From assembly GCA_037367355.1 (NCBI GenBank), contig CM074700.1, positions 1,178,001 to 1,242,000 of the forward strand: DNA of 64,000 nt. Direction: 5' to 3'. The stretch's first letter is position 1, and each line of letters opens with the position of its first letter. Below are positions 1 through 13,000 of the stretch, one piece after another. This DNA is from Neoscytalidium dimidiatum. Taxonomy: Eukaryota > Ascomycota > Dothideomycetes > Botryosphaeriales > Botryosphaeriaceae. The translations under genes and the position numbers were made by a program. The notes below the pieces were generated by a model, which saw nothing but the letters and a program-made list of their open reading frames with translations, ran no database searches and was not told the DNA's origin.

Positions 1-564
1 GCATGTCGATTTCTCATGAAAAAAAGGTAAAGCTGACCGTGCGGATACGCCATCTTGAACTGATGGATCGTATATCCCGTATATGTCGCCAGGATACCTA
101 ATCCAGCGATCATAATCACACCAGGAACCATTCCGATCGCTGCCAAAACGGATGGTAGACTGAGGATTCCGAGGGAAATGGTCTCTGCAATCATAACTAT
201 TGGGCGCGACAGGTCGTCAGCCTCACAGTTCCTCACAGACTGGCGGTCTCCCCTAGAACTTTCCCAGACGTTTCAGATACATACTCATCGACGCGTGCCA
301 CCATGACATAGTCCGATACTTGATCTCTGCATCCGTTTCGTCTCCAAAAGGATCACTTCTTCCCACCATAGATGAGGAGCGCCTCTTTCTTGCGCCTGCA
401 TCATCATATGTCGGAACAGTGCCGGCGACATGCTGGCCATCGACTTCTCCCTTCTCAACGTCCTTAGTCGTGGGATTGCCTGCAGTTGTGTTGCTCTCGT
501 ACGAGGGATCGCGATGCTTTTCCGCGTCAGCGCCGAGCTCTGCAGGATGACCGACCGAGGCCAT
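1..564 (-). CDS. Amino-acid permease (Aa_trans family), N-terminal part, cut by window edge
   Basis: Probable plasma-membrane or vacuolar amino-acid transporter of the Aa_trans (PF01490) family, similar to fungal neutral amino-acid permeases. The ATG is at 564. Exon 1 (564-285) encodes a hydrophilic, charged N-terminal tail ending in EIKYRTMSWWHASM, the sequence that leads into the first membrane helix in this family. An 88-nt intron (197-284, GTATGT...CAATAG) joins it to exon 2, which reads IAETISLGILSLPSVLAAIG and a second hydrophobic segment ending TYTGYTIHQFKMAYPH. That is transmembrane helices 1 and 2. The reading may end in another intron near position 45 (a GTCAGC donor is possible). 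The rest lies left of the window. The family is clear; the substrate cannot be told. Confidence 0.88.
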
Positions 565-3500
565 GCTGCTTGCTTGTATGATTGCGCTGTGTGCTCGTTT
601 AAAAGGCAGACAAGGATTCTGTTAAGCGTGCGTATGCAGGTGTGTTATGGGTGGATAACGTCACTGCACCAAACACCGGGTCCTGATACGCTTAAGGTAT
701 CCGGACAAGAGCTGCGGTGGAAGACCAGACCAATGGTCGAGACCTAGCGCATACAAAAGTGCAGCTGGGATAAGGAGAGAGTGTGGGAAGAATAGAAGGA
801 CGTTAGGGAGCAGGGAGATGAGATACTTGCGAGGGGAGGTAACACACCTTCAAGAGGGTAAGGAATTACTGCGGGAAGCAGCGTCAGAGGCGGCGACGTC
901 CCGCATTTACAGTAAGCATCAGGTGCCCTAGTTCGCCGCCGTCCATCCAATCCGTCGCCAGCCTTCAGATCCACCAAGAGAGTTGATGAGCACGCGTCTC
1001 ATCTCTGAGCTATGTCAACCATCTTCAGGCGGTTTGATAAGCCAAACTGCGACGCCTCTCAAGGATCAATTGCTTGAGATCAGCGCAATTGGCAGCCGTC
1101 TGGAGAACTTTCCGGCCCCTCTGAGATACAAACAAGCACCCAAGTATGAATTGCCACCTGTAGCTGTCTTGCCGCGGATATCTGAGCGATACGAGCGTTA
1201 ATGTCAGAGAGTCGGGCATCTGACCATCTTTCCCACCTTCCCCGCTCTTCCCACGCATACACAGTGAACGAAAAGCGCCTGTCCCCAGCGATTGCGCTAG
1301 GTGCTCGCACGCGATGCGGCGGCGATGACGTCTGGGCATGCGGGAGTGGCTGCTCCTTGATTCATCTTGGCTTACAGTCCGCTTACCCGTATGCAGTCCA
1401 TGATCGACGACGGCGTCCTGCAGAGGGACGCACACCCGACCCACCAGTCAGGAAAAGACCGGCCATCTCCATGTATGTGACAGCGCGTGTCGGCGCTTGC
1501 CATTAAAGCCCTACCTGCATGGTTGAAAGAGAAGGTTGGTCGAAGGATTCACGATGAAAAGACGCAGCACATTATCGGGGGCCGGTTGGACTTTGTGCGC
1601 GATGACGCAATCAGGGTCCATGGTGGACGCCTAGTAGACCCACGGCGGCGTGGTAATGCAACGATCAGGCGTGCAAGTTCGCGGAACCCATGTGCCACCC
1701 AGCTGTCAGAGCCCATGGTGTCTCTCTCGTGACGGTACTCCCACAGCGCTGTTTTACACGAGCCGCCTGTCAGAATACCAGTCGGAGAGACCCAAATATT
1801 GCGCTGAATTGGATAGCCTGCCGTCTACCATGTCTAGGGTTGAAAGAAGTTGATCACGCGCGATTGGTCAAACGTAGTTGAGCCTTTCTTGGTAAGTTTG
1901 AGCCAACTAAAAGACTCTGAAAGAATTTGTCGAAGCGAGTGAACATGCGGCTGCAAGGCAAAGCCCCATCATCCTCCCACAAAGAGTGCCGGGCGCCAAA
2001 CGGAGGCTTCGGTATGCATGCCAATTCCACGGATAATGTGCCCTCAGAAGCGCATCGATTTCTTCACAACTTGGCCTTTCCGCGGCCGTAACCCTAAGCT
2101 ATTCTGCAACCCGCTAAATGGTCGAATCGCAAGGGCAAGCTGTAGATGACATCAGCTCGTTCTGTCCTACCTCACACAGCAGTGAGCATGAACATGGCCA
2201 AGATAGACACCCCAGAACGACTGCAGAAGCACGGCTTCTATAGCACATTGGTTAAAATAGGAATGACCCATGAATATTGTATATATCAGTGCCATTCGGC
2301 GCTTGATTTTGTTATGTGACGGTAGCGATTGGTCATCACCCAACACAACGGAAGCCCCCTCTCCCCTTTGTGAACACATCCAGCAAAGTGTACATTTGAT
2401 TTCTTCTCCGCAGAACCTTCGCCTTCCGAGAATCTCGGGCCAGCACGGATATAGCGAACACAAAGGGGGAGGAAAAAAAAAGTTCGCATCGGACGCCACG
2501 TGCAATACACTAACATTATCCTCGGGCGCATCCGGCGGGACTTTCGGCGAAGGGTGAGGAGGGACAATTTTTCTCTGCACCCACGCATGACGAGGGGTCC
2601 AGCATGGAGGGCCGCGGCTAGACCGGCGGAGATTCGGAGACATCAAAGCGTGACGGCAGCATTGTGGGACCGGCAGACCGCTTGTGCTTTTCTTATTAAA
2701 CTGCATGATGCCCATGCAAATCCCTCGTCAACGCGGTTTCGAGTTCTTCACAGCTTCGTGATTCTGCTGCGAGCCCTGCTCTTCTTCCCTCTCTTCCAAA
2801 GCCCTAGTGGAGTGGAGGCATGCTCCCTCTCCTTCCTTATCTTCGTCCACTTTATCCTGTCCGAAACGAAGCACGCATTGTTTCACTTCCGAGGAAGTAC
2901 GTACAGATGTTTTCATGTATACATTTCCCTCGCTCGCCACGGGTATCTTTCAAAAAGGTTCTCTGATATGCATTGAATGCGGCTGTGCCTGGTGTCGCGG
3001 CCGGACCCCTACCTTCCCCTTCTTCCCACCAGCATTCGTCAGCGCATATGCATGGACGAGGCGCTCCAAAAAAAATAAAAATAAAAAAGAGGCAAAGCTG
3101 GTGAAAGCAGGTATCTCCAGGCAATAGTAGCATGATGGTAAAACCCCAACCCTGACGTTATACCCATCTTCCCAAGGGGGAAAAAAAAAATCTCCATCTG
3201 TACAGTTCCCACGAGACCAGCCCCCATCCGGCGCATTACAAAAACAGTGGAATGAAACCAACGCCTCGTCAGAGATCCGAATCCCAGTTTCCAGAATGAC
3301 CTAGAACCCTATACAATAATCGCCACTTCTCGATCTTCGACCTCTTGGGGGAATTCAGCTTATTTCGGCAGGGGAAAGTCTCCGAGCAGCGAAACACAGG
3401 TAGGGTCGGATCGAGCAGCTGCGGAGAATGTAACTGTAACAAAATTCCAAAAGCAGTAACAATAACAGCATTGAAGAAGAAAAAAAGTTTTTAAAAAAAA

Positions 3501-3682
3501 AAGATGGGGGAGCAAACGAATATCAACAATTGGATGGGCCATTCTGGGTTGAGTCGAAGAATCCAGAAAGGCGAGATCTCGGGATCTCTTAATACGTAAG
3601 AGGCGGGGGGCAAGAGGCGGAAAAGAAGAAAGTGGAAGAGAAGCCCGCGGAAGTAAAAGATTGAGAAAATTCGTTTTCAATC
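565..3682. other. Gene-poor intergenic region with A-rich tracts
   Basis: This 3.1-kb stretch lies between the permease start and the Spt7 stop. Open frames of 60-180 codons on both strands have no recognisable protein features, and I could not join them through plausible splice sites. The right half has several poly-A or A-rich runs on the plus strand (about 2473-2481, 3068-3088, 3181-3190, 3480-3503). It must include the permease promoter and the Spt7 3' UTR. A non-coding RNA cannot be excluded. Confidence 0.6.
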
Positions 3683-6600
3683 TCAACCGGCGCCATTAAT
3701 GCTCTCCGGGCTCATCATTCCAACGACACCATTGGCATCGTCCTTTTCCGGCTCCGCAACATTCTCTTTACTCGACGGCGCCTCAAGCTTGAGCTTTCCA
3801 ACTGGCTTCGATAGACCCTTTACGGTAGCACCGGAGCCGGTACCTGAAGTACCGTTGGCACCACCTTGCGACGATTGCTGCTGCGAGGAGTCTTGCGTGT
3901 TGCCGGAACCTTGACTTTCCTCGAGCTTGCGCTTCTTCTTGGCCAGTTGCTGCTGTTCGCGAAGCGGGCGCTTGCGCGGGCTGGAGATCTTGCCAGTCGG
4001 CGGCAGACGGGGCTTCGGGAAACGCTGCTTGGCGGGCAAATCCTCGTCCTCGACAAGCGGCTGATCGTTGTTGGCATGTAACTTCTCCAGAAAATACCCT
4101 TGTACAAGACCAATTTGGTTGCGGACCGTGTGGATAGTAACTGGCTCCCACGGTGCAGGGTTCTCCCACAGGTTCCCGGCTGTGGAAGTGGTGCTGCACA
4201 GAACAATGTCAGCGGCTGATCGACCGTCTGAAATGGAAGGACAGATACATACCTGGCATTCTGCGCCTGGTAGGCGTTGTGGATCCTGTTCTGAAGAAGG
4301 TGGAAAGGCACTGTAAACGAAGCCAACTCCTTGTCGAGGCCGAGTTCCTTGAACCCAAAAAAATCCTCCCCAATTTCGTCGGCAAAGTCTCCCGAAGAGA
4401 ACTGCTCGCTACCGTCATTGAACGCGCCAGCTCCATCGGCTCCAGCGTTGGGATCCAGGGCCGGACGCTTTCTTTGGTTAGCAAAGCAATACTGACTTCG
4501 CAGAGTTGACTTACGAGGAGTTCGTTCAAATGAGCCTTCATGCGTTCATGCATGACGCCCAGCTTTGATCCCAGCCTCTCCACATCTTCTTTGACATAAG
4601 AGTCTAAAGCCTCGAGATCAACACCATTTTGACGCAATGCGTGGAGGATGGTCTCCTCCTTTGTAAAGCGTGGCTTCCACGTAGGAACACCAGACTCAGA
4701 TCTGACCTTCGGGGCCTCACGGTAGACATTGAGGGTCCTGGCAATCTGTGTGAAGAAGTTGCTCGCGATATCGGTGACAGCGTCTAGTGCAGATGGCTGA
4801 AACTCTTCAAAGCCGGCATGATAGAAAACCTTAGCAACACTGCGCTGAAGAGCTGCTCGGCACGTCCATTGAGACATGACAGCACCGTCGTCAGACACGA
4901 CTACAGTGCCAACATCTGCTTCTTCGAAAGGCTGAGGATCGTACTTTTGAAACTGGTTTTGATAGGTCTTCTCCAGTAAGTATACATGATCAAGCAAGGG
5001 TATGAGCACAACTTACCTGCGACTGCAACTGCATCTGCTTGACGATGCCGATTTTCGCACAAATCTTCCGAGTATCTTGCATCTGCCGCATATTTGCCTC
5101 CATCTTGGATGCCAAATTACTCTTCGGTGACTGGAAGTAACCCTTGGGTACCATCCGCATGAATTCCTCTCCTTGCTGGATAACTTGACCTTCTGCATCT
5201 TCTACCCACTTTAATTTTTCATTCAGTTCTGGCATCACAGACAAAGTATCATAATAATCTGGAACCTGGCGTTCCTCCTCTCCCTCAATTCCTTCGGCAA
5301 GGGTTTCGCCCGACGTAGGCTGAACGCCGTCTTTGCCGTCGGTTGGCTCGACTTCATCCTCAGGGACTCCTTCGTTTAGCGCCTGCTTGTGCTGACGTAA
5401 CCAGCGCCGCATGCCAGCCTTCGTGCGTAGTAGGGCTGGCTCTTCAACATTGAGGTGGTCATTCCGGAAGAGGCGATGACGTTCTGCAGCAATCATAGCT
5501 CTGTCCTTCTTGGTCACTTGCTTCCAGGTTTTATACTCTGCATCGTCCAAATCCGCATCCTCCGTGGGCGCTGCTCCAACGACTGAGCTTCCAGCATCAA
5601 TATCGGAAGCGTCAGCCTGGCTCGCAGTCCCCGGTACACCATTTGGACCCACAGGAGTAAGGGTACCTGGGGGCGGTGGTGTCTGGAAGCCGTTCTGGCC
5701 ACTTTCCATTTCCGAGTCGGCGCGTAGGAACTCTGTTCTAGGAATACTGGCTGAGCCGGGAGCCGGTTTAGTCTCGGCTCCCGGTGTACCTTCAGTTCTT
5801 GCTGAAGGCGCCTTTCTCACTGCGGAAGATCCTTTGTTGCCTTTACTAGGTGCTTTGCGTCCTCGCGAAGCCATGATCGGCTCTTCTAAGTGTGATTAGT
5901 TAGCCTGACCAAAGGAATTATTATCTGTTGAGACCCACCATCATCGCTATCCTCGACCCCTTCGAGATCCGCGTCGATGCTCTGCATCCGTCTCTCTTCA
6001 GCCTCGACTTCGGCGCGGTCGCGCACAACAATATCGGGGATCAGAGGGACGAGTTTGTCGGTCTCTTTCTTCATGTAGAGTGCCTTCTTACGCAAGAAAT
6101 GTGAGGGGTCAGCATTATACTTCAGGCAATTGGACCAGATAAGGTTCAAATCGTCCACGAATTCCTTCTTTGATCGGTACTGAAGTGACTTGAGCTTTTT
6201 GATCATTGTGCCGATGTCCATAGGCTGCTTGATGACTTGGTAGTAGTCAGGTGCGTCGCGCTTATTGACACGCTGCAGAAAAGGGGCCGCATGTTCGGTC
6301 ATGGCCTTGAGCTCCATGAGCACCTTCTCCGCGGCCTCGTACAACTCCTCCTGGCCAACTTTGTCCTCACTCGCCCATTTGCTACGATTCTTGCGCACAT
6401 CGCTCATCAAACTGCGTAATTGCGCGTCGGATGCTTTGACTAAATTGCGCTTCGCATCGATGCGGGAGATAAGGTGCTTGAAGGTGAGGCTTGAGGAGCC
6501 GAGGTTTGCGCTGCTCAGCGAGCCCTGCTGGTTCGTGCTGGCGGCAGTGTTGTTTGCGCTCTGCCCGGACTGGCCAGACATCTCTGTTTCCACCTGGCGA

Positions 6601-7304
6601 TCCAGCTCATCCAGCTTCTGCTGCTCTAGCATGGCATCGCGGTCGGTTTCGAGGGTGTAAAAGAGGGTGTGGAATGTGCGACGTGCAGCCTCTTCAGCAG
6701 CCTTTTTCTGCTCGTTCAACTCCTTGCGCACGTCTTCGGCGTTCTTTGCTTGGTCGGCGGATGAGGCAGAGGCGGTGCGGTCGATGGAGGGCTTCGAAGG
6801 AAGCGAGGGGACTTTGAGAAGGGAGTTGGAGGCATTGGCGGAAGCGGCGCTTTTGATGCGCAGCGGCGACTCGGCCTGCGGAGGTTCGTCCTGGTCGTCA
6901 TCGTCATCGTCGTCGCCATAATCATCCTCGTCAATTGTCCTCGCGGGCTTCTTGGGCGCAGGCGCGGATTGCGCCTGGGGCTCGGCGCGGTCAGCCGACG
7001 CGGTGGGCGCAGCGTGGCCATCGGGGTTATCGGGGCGGGCGGGCAGGTCTAAGCTGCCGGAGAGGAGGGCGGCGATGCGCTGCTCGGTCTTCGCGAAGCG
7101 CTCCCTGAACTGATGGTGTCTGGGGTCCTCGTCGGCCAGGGTGATGTCGGCATCATCGTGGGGCACGGGGCCCGGGTGGGCGTTGGTGGGGTCGTCGTTG
7201 TTCATGGGTTTGCTGGAGGCTCGCTGCTGGCTGGGAGTGCTGGAGCCGGGGCGATGGGCGCCATAGCTGTGTTGTCGCGAGCGTTGGTGGAGGAAGTTCA
7301 TCAT
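3683..7304 (-). CDS. spt7: SAGA complex subunit Spt7 (bromodomain and histone fold)
   Basis: Scaffold subunit of the SAGA histone acetyltransferase coactivator, acting in the nucleus. Five exons: 7304-5939, 5885-5017, about 4970-4515, 4467-4253 and 4193-3683. The introns are 46-59 nt and the product is about 1,138 residues. An acidic, Ala/Pro-rich N-terminal region precedes a bromodomain at about residues 325-430 ([20 protein letters not shown], then [10 protein letters not shown]), which binds acetyl-lysine. After a linker, about residues 780-845 ([20 protein letters not shown] and onward) form the histone-fold (Bromo_TP) region that in yeast pairs with a TAF partner. The C-terminus is Lys/Ser/Gln-rich and disordered. 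The acceptor of intron 2 is ambiguous by 3 nt (4968 or 4971). The order bromodomain then histone fold is diagnostic of Spt7. Confidence 0.93.
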
Positions 7305-7843
7305 CAGCGCTCGTTCGGCGGGATCATCAGCGCTCGTTCCGCGAATTCTTGGCGCCCGCTCGTCGACGGCGACCAGCGAGCAGTCTCCCCTGTTCCACGG
7401 TCAACGCGCGCTGCAGCGGGAAACCAGTGCGCATGAGCGAGAGGGCCGGGTCGGATGAGATGGAAGGCGTGCGCGCGCGGTCGAAAGGCGATGGCAGGGC
7501 GGGCTGAGGTGATGAAAGGGCCTGGCGGGTTCACTCGAGTAGACCGTGTTGCGCTCAGGTCGGTCTGCCGCGGCGGTGCCTCGCGCTCAGTCTGGCTGTC
7601 CAGGTGCCTTAGTCTGCGGTCACGTGCTGCAGCGCGAGGCCGATCGCTGCCAGCCGCCCGCGCGGAGAGCTCCCGCCATCGTGCACCGCAGCTTGCCCGT
7701 GCCAGTGCCAGTTCCAAACGCCGCCTCCAGCTCTTTGCTGCATCTGCCAACACCACGCCCGCTCCTCCACCGCTGCATACCCCCGGCATGGTCGCCGCCC
7801 GATAGTTCCTCCTGCCTGCCGCCCAGCTCCCCGCCTCCCCGAC
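7305..7843. promoter_or_regulatory. Divergent spt7 / VanZ-like promoter region
   Basis: A 539-bp GC-rich spacer between two divergent start codons must hold both promoters and 5' UTRs. Open frames here are low-complexity Arg/Ala/Pro translations of GC-rich DNA. I recognised no specific factor site. Confidence 0.55.
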
Positions 7844-8717
7844 ATGCGCATCCGCAAAGCTCCCGCAGGTAAGCACCACCGGCCACGGTACCTCTCCAGC
7901 CGTCCCTAGCCCGCAGCCCAGCTATAAACAGCCCGCCTCGCAACCCGCCGTCCGCGCCCTGCGCTCTGCATCCCCGCCGCTGACTCTCCGCCAGGCGCCT
8001 TCGTGGCAATATGTTTGCTTGCTTCCGCCGCTGGCTTCGGCCGTTCGCAGCTCCCGCAGTACAAGCAGAGTGACAAGGTCCTGCATTTCGTCACTTTCTT
8101 CCTACTCACAGTACGCTACGCCTGCACCGCGATAAGCACCCGTCCAGCTCACAAAGCTTGCCGCAGCTATGTTTTTACTGGATCATAGAAACGAACCGGC
8201 GCCGTGTCATCCACCTAACGCTGTTCGTTTGCCCGCTGGCACTGGGCGTTGGCTCTGAAATCATCCAAGGCATACTCCCCGTACGTCTTCGCTTCCAACA
8301 GCCCAGATTTTTGGCTCCCGCGCTCTGACTGTGAATGTCCCATAGAATGGCCGCGAATTTGACCCCTTCGACATCCTCGCCAACGCTGTCGGTTCGATCG
8401 CCGCCATCGCGTTATGTAGCTGGTACCACAAGCGCATGCTCGAGCGCAAGCGCCGTGCCAAGCAGTACCAAGTCGTCCCTGGCGACGACGTAGATGTCGA
8501 GTTAGGCGAAAATGTAAATCGTGATGAAGGACAGGAGTCGGGCGTTGTTCGCGAAGGCATGACTGTTGAGGAGGAGTTGGATAACTGGGATGAGAATGCT
8601 GAGGATTCGTGGGATCCCGAAGAGCCTAATGGTGGCGCCGAGACCGAACAAGCTGGCAAGAATGATGCTGCTAGCGCTGCTGCGGCCGAACAAAGCGCCA
8701 AGAAGCGAGACGACTGA
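7844..8717 (+). CDS. VanZ-like family membrane protein
   Basis: Small integral membrane protein with a VanZ-like domain, 208 residues, role unknown in fungi. Four exons: 7844-7868, 7995-8110, 8167-8280 and 8346-8717. All phases close. The first exon gives only MRIRKAPA plus one base. Four hydrophobic segments follow: GAFVAICLLASAAGFG, DKVLHFVTFFLLTLCFYWI, VIHLTLFVCPLALGVGSEII and FDILANAVGSIAAIALCSWY. The motif SDKVLHFVTFF and the later G(S)EIIQ and FDPFDILANAVG are typical of the family. The C-terminal 100 residues are acidic, Asn/Glu/Ala-rich and probably cytosolic. Bacterial VanZ affects teicoplanin resistance; nothing supports that role here. Confidence 0.87.
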
Positions 8718-10074
8718 TTTGACTTGAGTACGGCGATCACGCGATATGAGTGACTAAATGGCAGTTCTTCGCCCCAATAGCACAGAGGGTGGCGAACTGA
8801 CGGCTGGTATCGTATAGCTCTCCGCCCAGAATGCGCGAAAGCAAGCCACTTCTCGGCCGAATGGATTCGACATTGTATGTATTACGATCAGAATGGGAGA
8901 TAGCCGGCCCTCTCTTAAACAACTATCGATGAATCGATATGTATAATTCAACTATATCTCTGCAAGAACCAAGTGCTATTTCCAGACAATGATGACCATT
9001 GCTGATGATTTAGCAAGGCTACAAACTCAGCAATCTTCGACTCCAGCCAATACGAGTAGATCACGGTGGGTCGGTTCTGGAGATCGCCACCAATAACACG
9101 CACCCTCACCTGTCATTGTGAAAGGAGATTATCCTGCTGTACATATTCTCAATGTCAAGATCCCCATCAGCTGACGAGACTCAAGTCATCCAAAGGATGC
9201 CCACTAAATCCTAGAAGTCTCGTTTGATGGCTCTCAGTAGAGAAGAAAATGCTTTTCCTCTCGGTACTAAGGCTTCCATCCTGTCAGTCGAACTGTAACA
9301 ACTCTCTGCATACGAACATACTTGGGCGTCATCCTTACGTAAGAAAGACTGGATATCAGTGAACAAGCTGTTGCTACTGTTACTGATCTCCTCCGATATG
9401 AAGTAGCTTAGGGGCTTTTCATCCTCGACTGCCAGTCTTCGTTCATTTAAAGATATTCACAAGTCCTTGACCTTTTGCTTCAGGATGTATCAAGCACTGA
9501 CCAGAATTTCTGGTTGCAATTAGCTTTAAGTCAAAGCATAGAATGAAGTAATACCATGTACTGAACCATTGCTCAAGCAGATGCAACGAAGGTTTCCGAC
9601 CAGAAAAAACCCAATATCTCTCATTCGAACTCCCGTGAGAGTTTTAACACCCCCTCCCCGCTCTTCGTCTGCACCGGACCTGACCAATTCTTGAGGCCGC
9701 TTAGAGAGAAGCCGATCTGGCCCTACGGGTAGTAACTTTGAAAGAGGGAGTAGCACCACCATTCGGTGACGCGTTAAGCTGAGTGAAGAAGGATAAAATT
9801 TAGCAATAGAAGGCAGGCTATCATCAATCCTTTGCCCCTCCCCGCATTTCTCTTTTCGCGCTACTCTTTTTCCACCTTGGATATCATATGCAAACGCTTC
9901 GTGTCGTTCCACTGCCAGCACCTTCTTGTCCCAATCCATCAGTTGCTGGTCTACAAGAAAGATCCGGAAATAAGATCCCTTAGCCCCTGCTTTGCCCTGC
10001 CGATCCCGTCTTTTTCATATAGTCAGAAAAAAATATTTCCCTTAGCGACGCATCACTCCCCTCACGCATACTGT
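8718..10074. other. Intergenic region between VanZ-like gene and pse1 (convergent)
   Basis: These 1.36 kb hold the 3' ends of two convergent genes. I see no credible coding frame. The longest, on the minus strand near 9526-9939, has no family features and no codon pattern like its neighbours. Confidence 0.55.
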
Positions 10075-13000
10075 TTAGCCAAAGTATGCACGGACTGTGT
10101 GCTGCGCCTCCGGCGTCAGGCCCGATAGAAGTTGGTTGGCATCAAGGCCAGCGTTTTGAACCAGCTGCTTTGTCGCCCGCACGACAGTACTAGCGATGTT
10201 ACCTTGAAGCGTCTCTGCTTCGAGAGCAAGGGCGACGTTGGTAAAGCACTGAGGTGCCTTCGACAAGACAGCAGGGTTATTCCTGCAAAAATAAGTCAGA
10301 ATAGATGTTTGGACAAATTCGTGAAGTAGTTACTTACTGGTCAATAAGCTGCGCGAGGAAAGCATAGGCGTAAGGTGCAGCTTCCTCGTCGTTGACAATG
10401 GGAAGTGTGTCTACCCAGGCATTAACGACTTCCTGCACGTTAGCAACCTTGGAGTGATTGTAGTGCAAAATCTTTGCTATGCTTGCACACGCATTCTCTG
10501 TCGCGAAAACGTCGTCATCTTCACGGGAATTAGGCCTCGCGATGACCTCAAATAGGATAGGCAGGCAGTTATTGACGAAATCCGACCAAGCCTCGCCCCC
10601 CTTCTGGGCCGCAACACCGATGCCATACACAGCAGCTTGTCTGTTGGCAGCAACATCGTCACGCATGCCATTAACAAGAGGATTGATGATGTACTGCTGG
10701 TAGTTCCAGGATTGCGGCCCGCAGAATTCCAGGACATCGTCGAAAATACAGATGGCCCATTGTCTTTGGGTAGGATCCGGGTTCGTGACAAAATTGGTGT
10801 AAAATTCAAGTAGACGCTCCCAGTGTGGCAAGAATGCGGGTCCCATCATCTGGAAGACAACGTGAAAGGCCTTGTTCATGTCGGAGAGGAGAGTTTGGTC
10901 ATCCTCAATAGCGAAAGCAACCTCTTCTGAAAGCTCCTCACCCTCTTCATTCTCAGCCTGCTCCTCCAGACGTGCCTTTACGCGCTCTTTGTATTCTTCG
11001 AGGACAGACTTTGCGGCATCAATAAAAGCAGCCATATGCTGATCCGTCAGGCAGTTCTTTCCGAGGATTTCGACGCACTCGTAGAAGCATTGGTACATTT
11101 CGGCAAGAGTGTCGATGGCCGGTTCAGTACTTAGGACCTCAAGGACCTTCTCAACTGTCCTGGCCCAGAGCTGACCAAGCTGAGGCGATTGTTCTCCGTG
11201 CGCCTTCTTGTATGAGTTGAGCAATTGCGGAACGCACTTGGCCGAAGCAACTCTGACGGGGTCGTGGAAGAAGAACGCAAGCCCTGGGAGGGCAATCTTG
11301 TCCATGATCTCATTGACGTACGGCTCAAAGGCACCCTCAAGGACTTGAGCGTAGATCACGATGAGCTCGATGGCCATGTGCTTGTCATCGAGAGTGCTGG
11401 TTTTAATGCCGATAACTTTGCCTTTGAGAGGCACGAGCTCCCAACCGTCCTCCTGCTCAACCTGCGCGACCTGATCATCGTCATCCAGAAGTTGAATGTC
11501 GGCCTTAGCAGCCGCAAGCTCGGTGAGAGGGGGGATAACGGCAGGGAGATACGGTAGGAAATCCTGGCCTAAGACGCGGCACATACGGCCCCAGCAATGC
11601 AGCAAGTATGAGGCTTGAGGATCGTCCACGTCCTTGATGTTCTGTTGAATCGTGCCCAGCAGATTTACCAAAGCAATTGCGTCTTGTCCCATCTTTTCCT
11701 TGCCCACCGCCAGAGCAATCAAAGTTGCGCACTCCATCGCTTTTGCCCTCAGTAACCGGTACTCCTTCGATTGCTCCTCCTTCAAGACATTGAATAGAAG
11801 TGGCATAAGAGTATCGTAGTATTTTGAGAAAGCGACCTCCGCGGAGTCGGCGACTGTAGCGATTGTAGAGAGGGCCTGCTCTTGCACGAAGCGCTTCGGG
11901 CTCTGTAGAAGCTGGAGCAAGTTCGTGAGGAGAGTATCCAGGTAGGGCTCGAGGACCTCCTTCTCGGCTTCCTCGCAAAAGTTGACTAAAGCGGCGGCAG
12001 CGTGAGCTTGGACACGAGGCTCCGCAGATTGCAAAACTGGAATGATATTAGAGAGAACGATTTGGTGGTATTTCTCTTGCATGGTCCCGGCGAAGTCCGT
12101 GCTCATCTGCCCAAGAGCATTGCAACCGGCCCAGCGGACACGCGGGTGCTGGTCCTGCAGAGCAGGAACTACAAGGTCCAGAACTTTATCAAGTTCACCG
12201 ACCATCATGTCCCTGCAGCCCTCGGAGATGGCAGAGATGGCCATTAAAGCAGCGTGCCTGTCGCGCCACGCTGAAGAAGTCATCATCCGGGGAAGCCAGT
12301 TGAAGGTAGGGGGAAGGATAGCTCCACCGCCTAGCTTGTTCGCCAGACGGTCCATACATTGCTCACCAGCAACGTGGTTTTGATCACTCTCGTCAACGTC
12401 GAGCTACCGATACAGTCAGATTGCTTTTCACAAAGATTGCACGACCACTCACATCTTCTTGTGCATTCCATTCGGCGGCATCGTCATCATCCATACCAAC
12501 ATCAGTCATGAGTGATAGACACTGGGTAACCATATCCGGAGTGTAGTTGGGGTCCTTCCGGCACATCTGGGGACTGCAGTCTGCAAAAGTGGCCATCAAC
12601 TCAAGCGCATTCTGGCGCGCCTGATCATCCAGCTCCTTATCTTGGATCACGGTGATGCTGAAGTTAACCAAAGCATTAAAAACGGGCTTAAACATCTTGG
12701 GCGCAATTTCCGCAAGATCGATAAGGGAAACCAGGGCCTTCGAAAGCTCATCAGAATCCCCAGCCTCCTTAATCGGGGGCAGGATGTTGAGGATTTCGGC
12801 GATGAGAGGGTAGTACTTCTGTTGGCTCTTCTTGTTTATGGAGCGGAAGAAAGAAGCAAACGCCTCCATGGCTGCAATGCGAACCTAAAATTGGTTAGCC
12901 TAATGGAGACCCCTCCAAGTAGCCATGTATATAGTGTTGAACGGAGGACAGCCCGTGTTTTGGAAGACGCTTGCGCAATTCGCATGATAGGGGATGGTTG

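Noticed and set aside
1025..1444. 139-codon minus-strand frame in the large left gap
   Set aside because: Arg/Ser-rich composition with no domain or known motif, and overlapping frames on both strands look equally good, so it is probably chance.
2500..2976. 158-codon plus-strand frame
   Set aside because: It overlaps other frames on the opposite strand, has no recognisable features, and crosses A/T-rich non-coding-looking DNA.
7609..8009. Gly/Arg-rich minus-strand frames opposite the VanZ-like 5' end
   Set aside because: They are translations of GC-rich DNA opposite the VanZ exons; the plus-strand model has conserved protein sequence and closed phases.
8261..8740. 159-codon minus-strand frame
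   Set aside because: It lies entirely opposite exons 3-4 of the VanZ-like gene and is its shadow.
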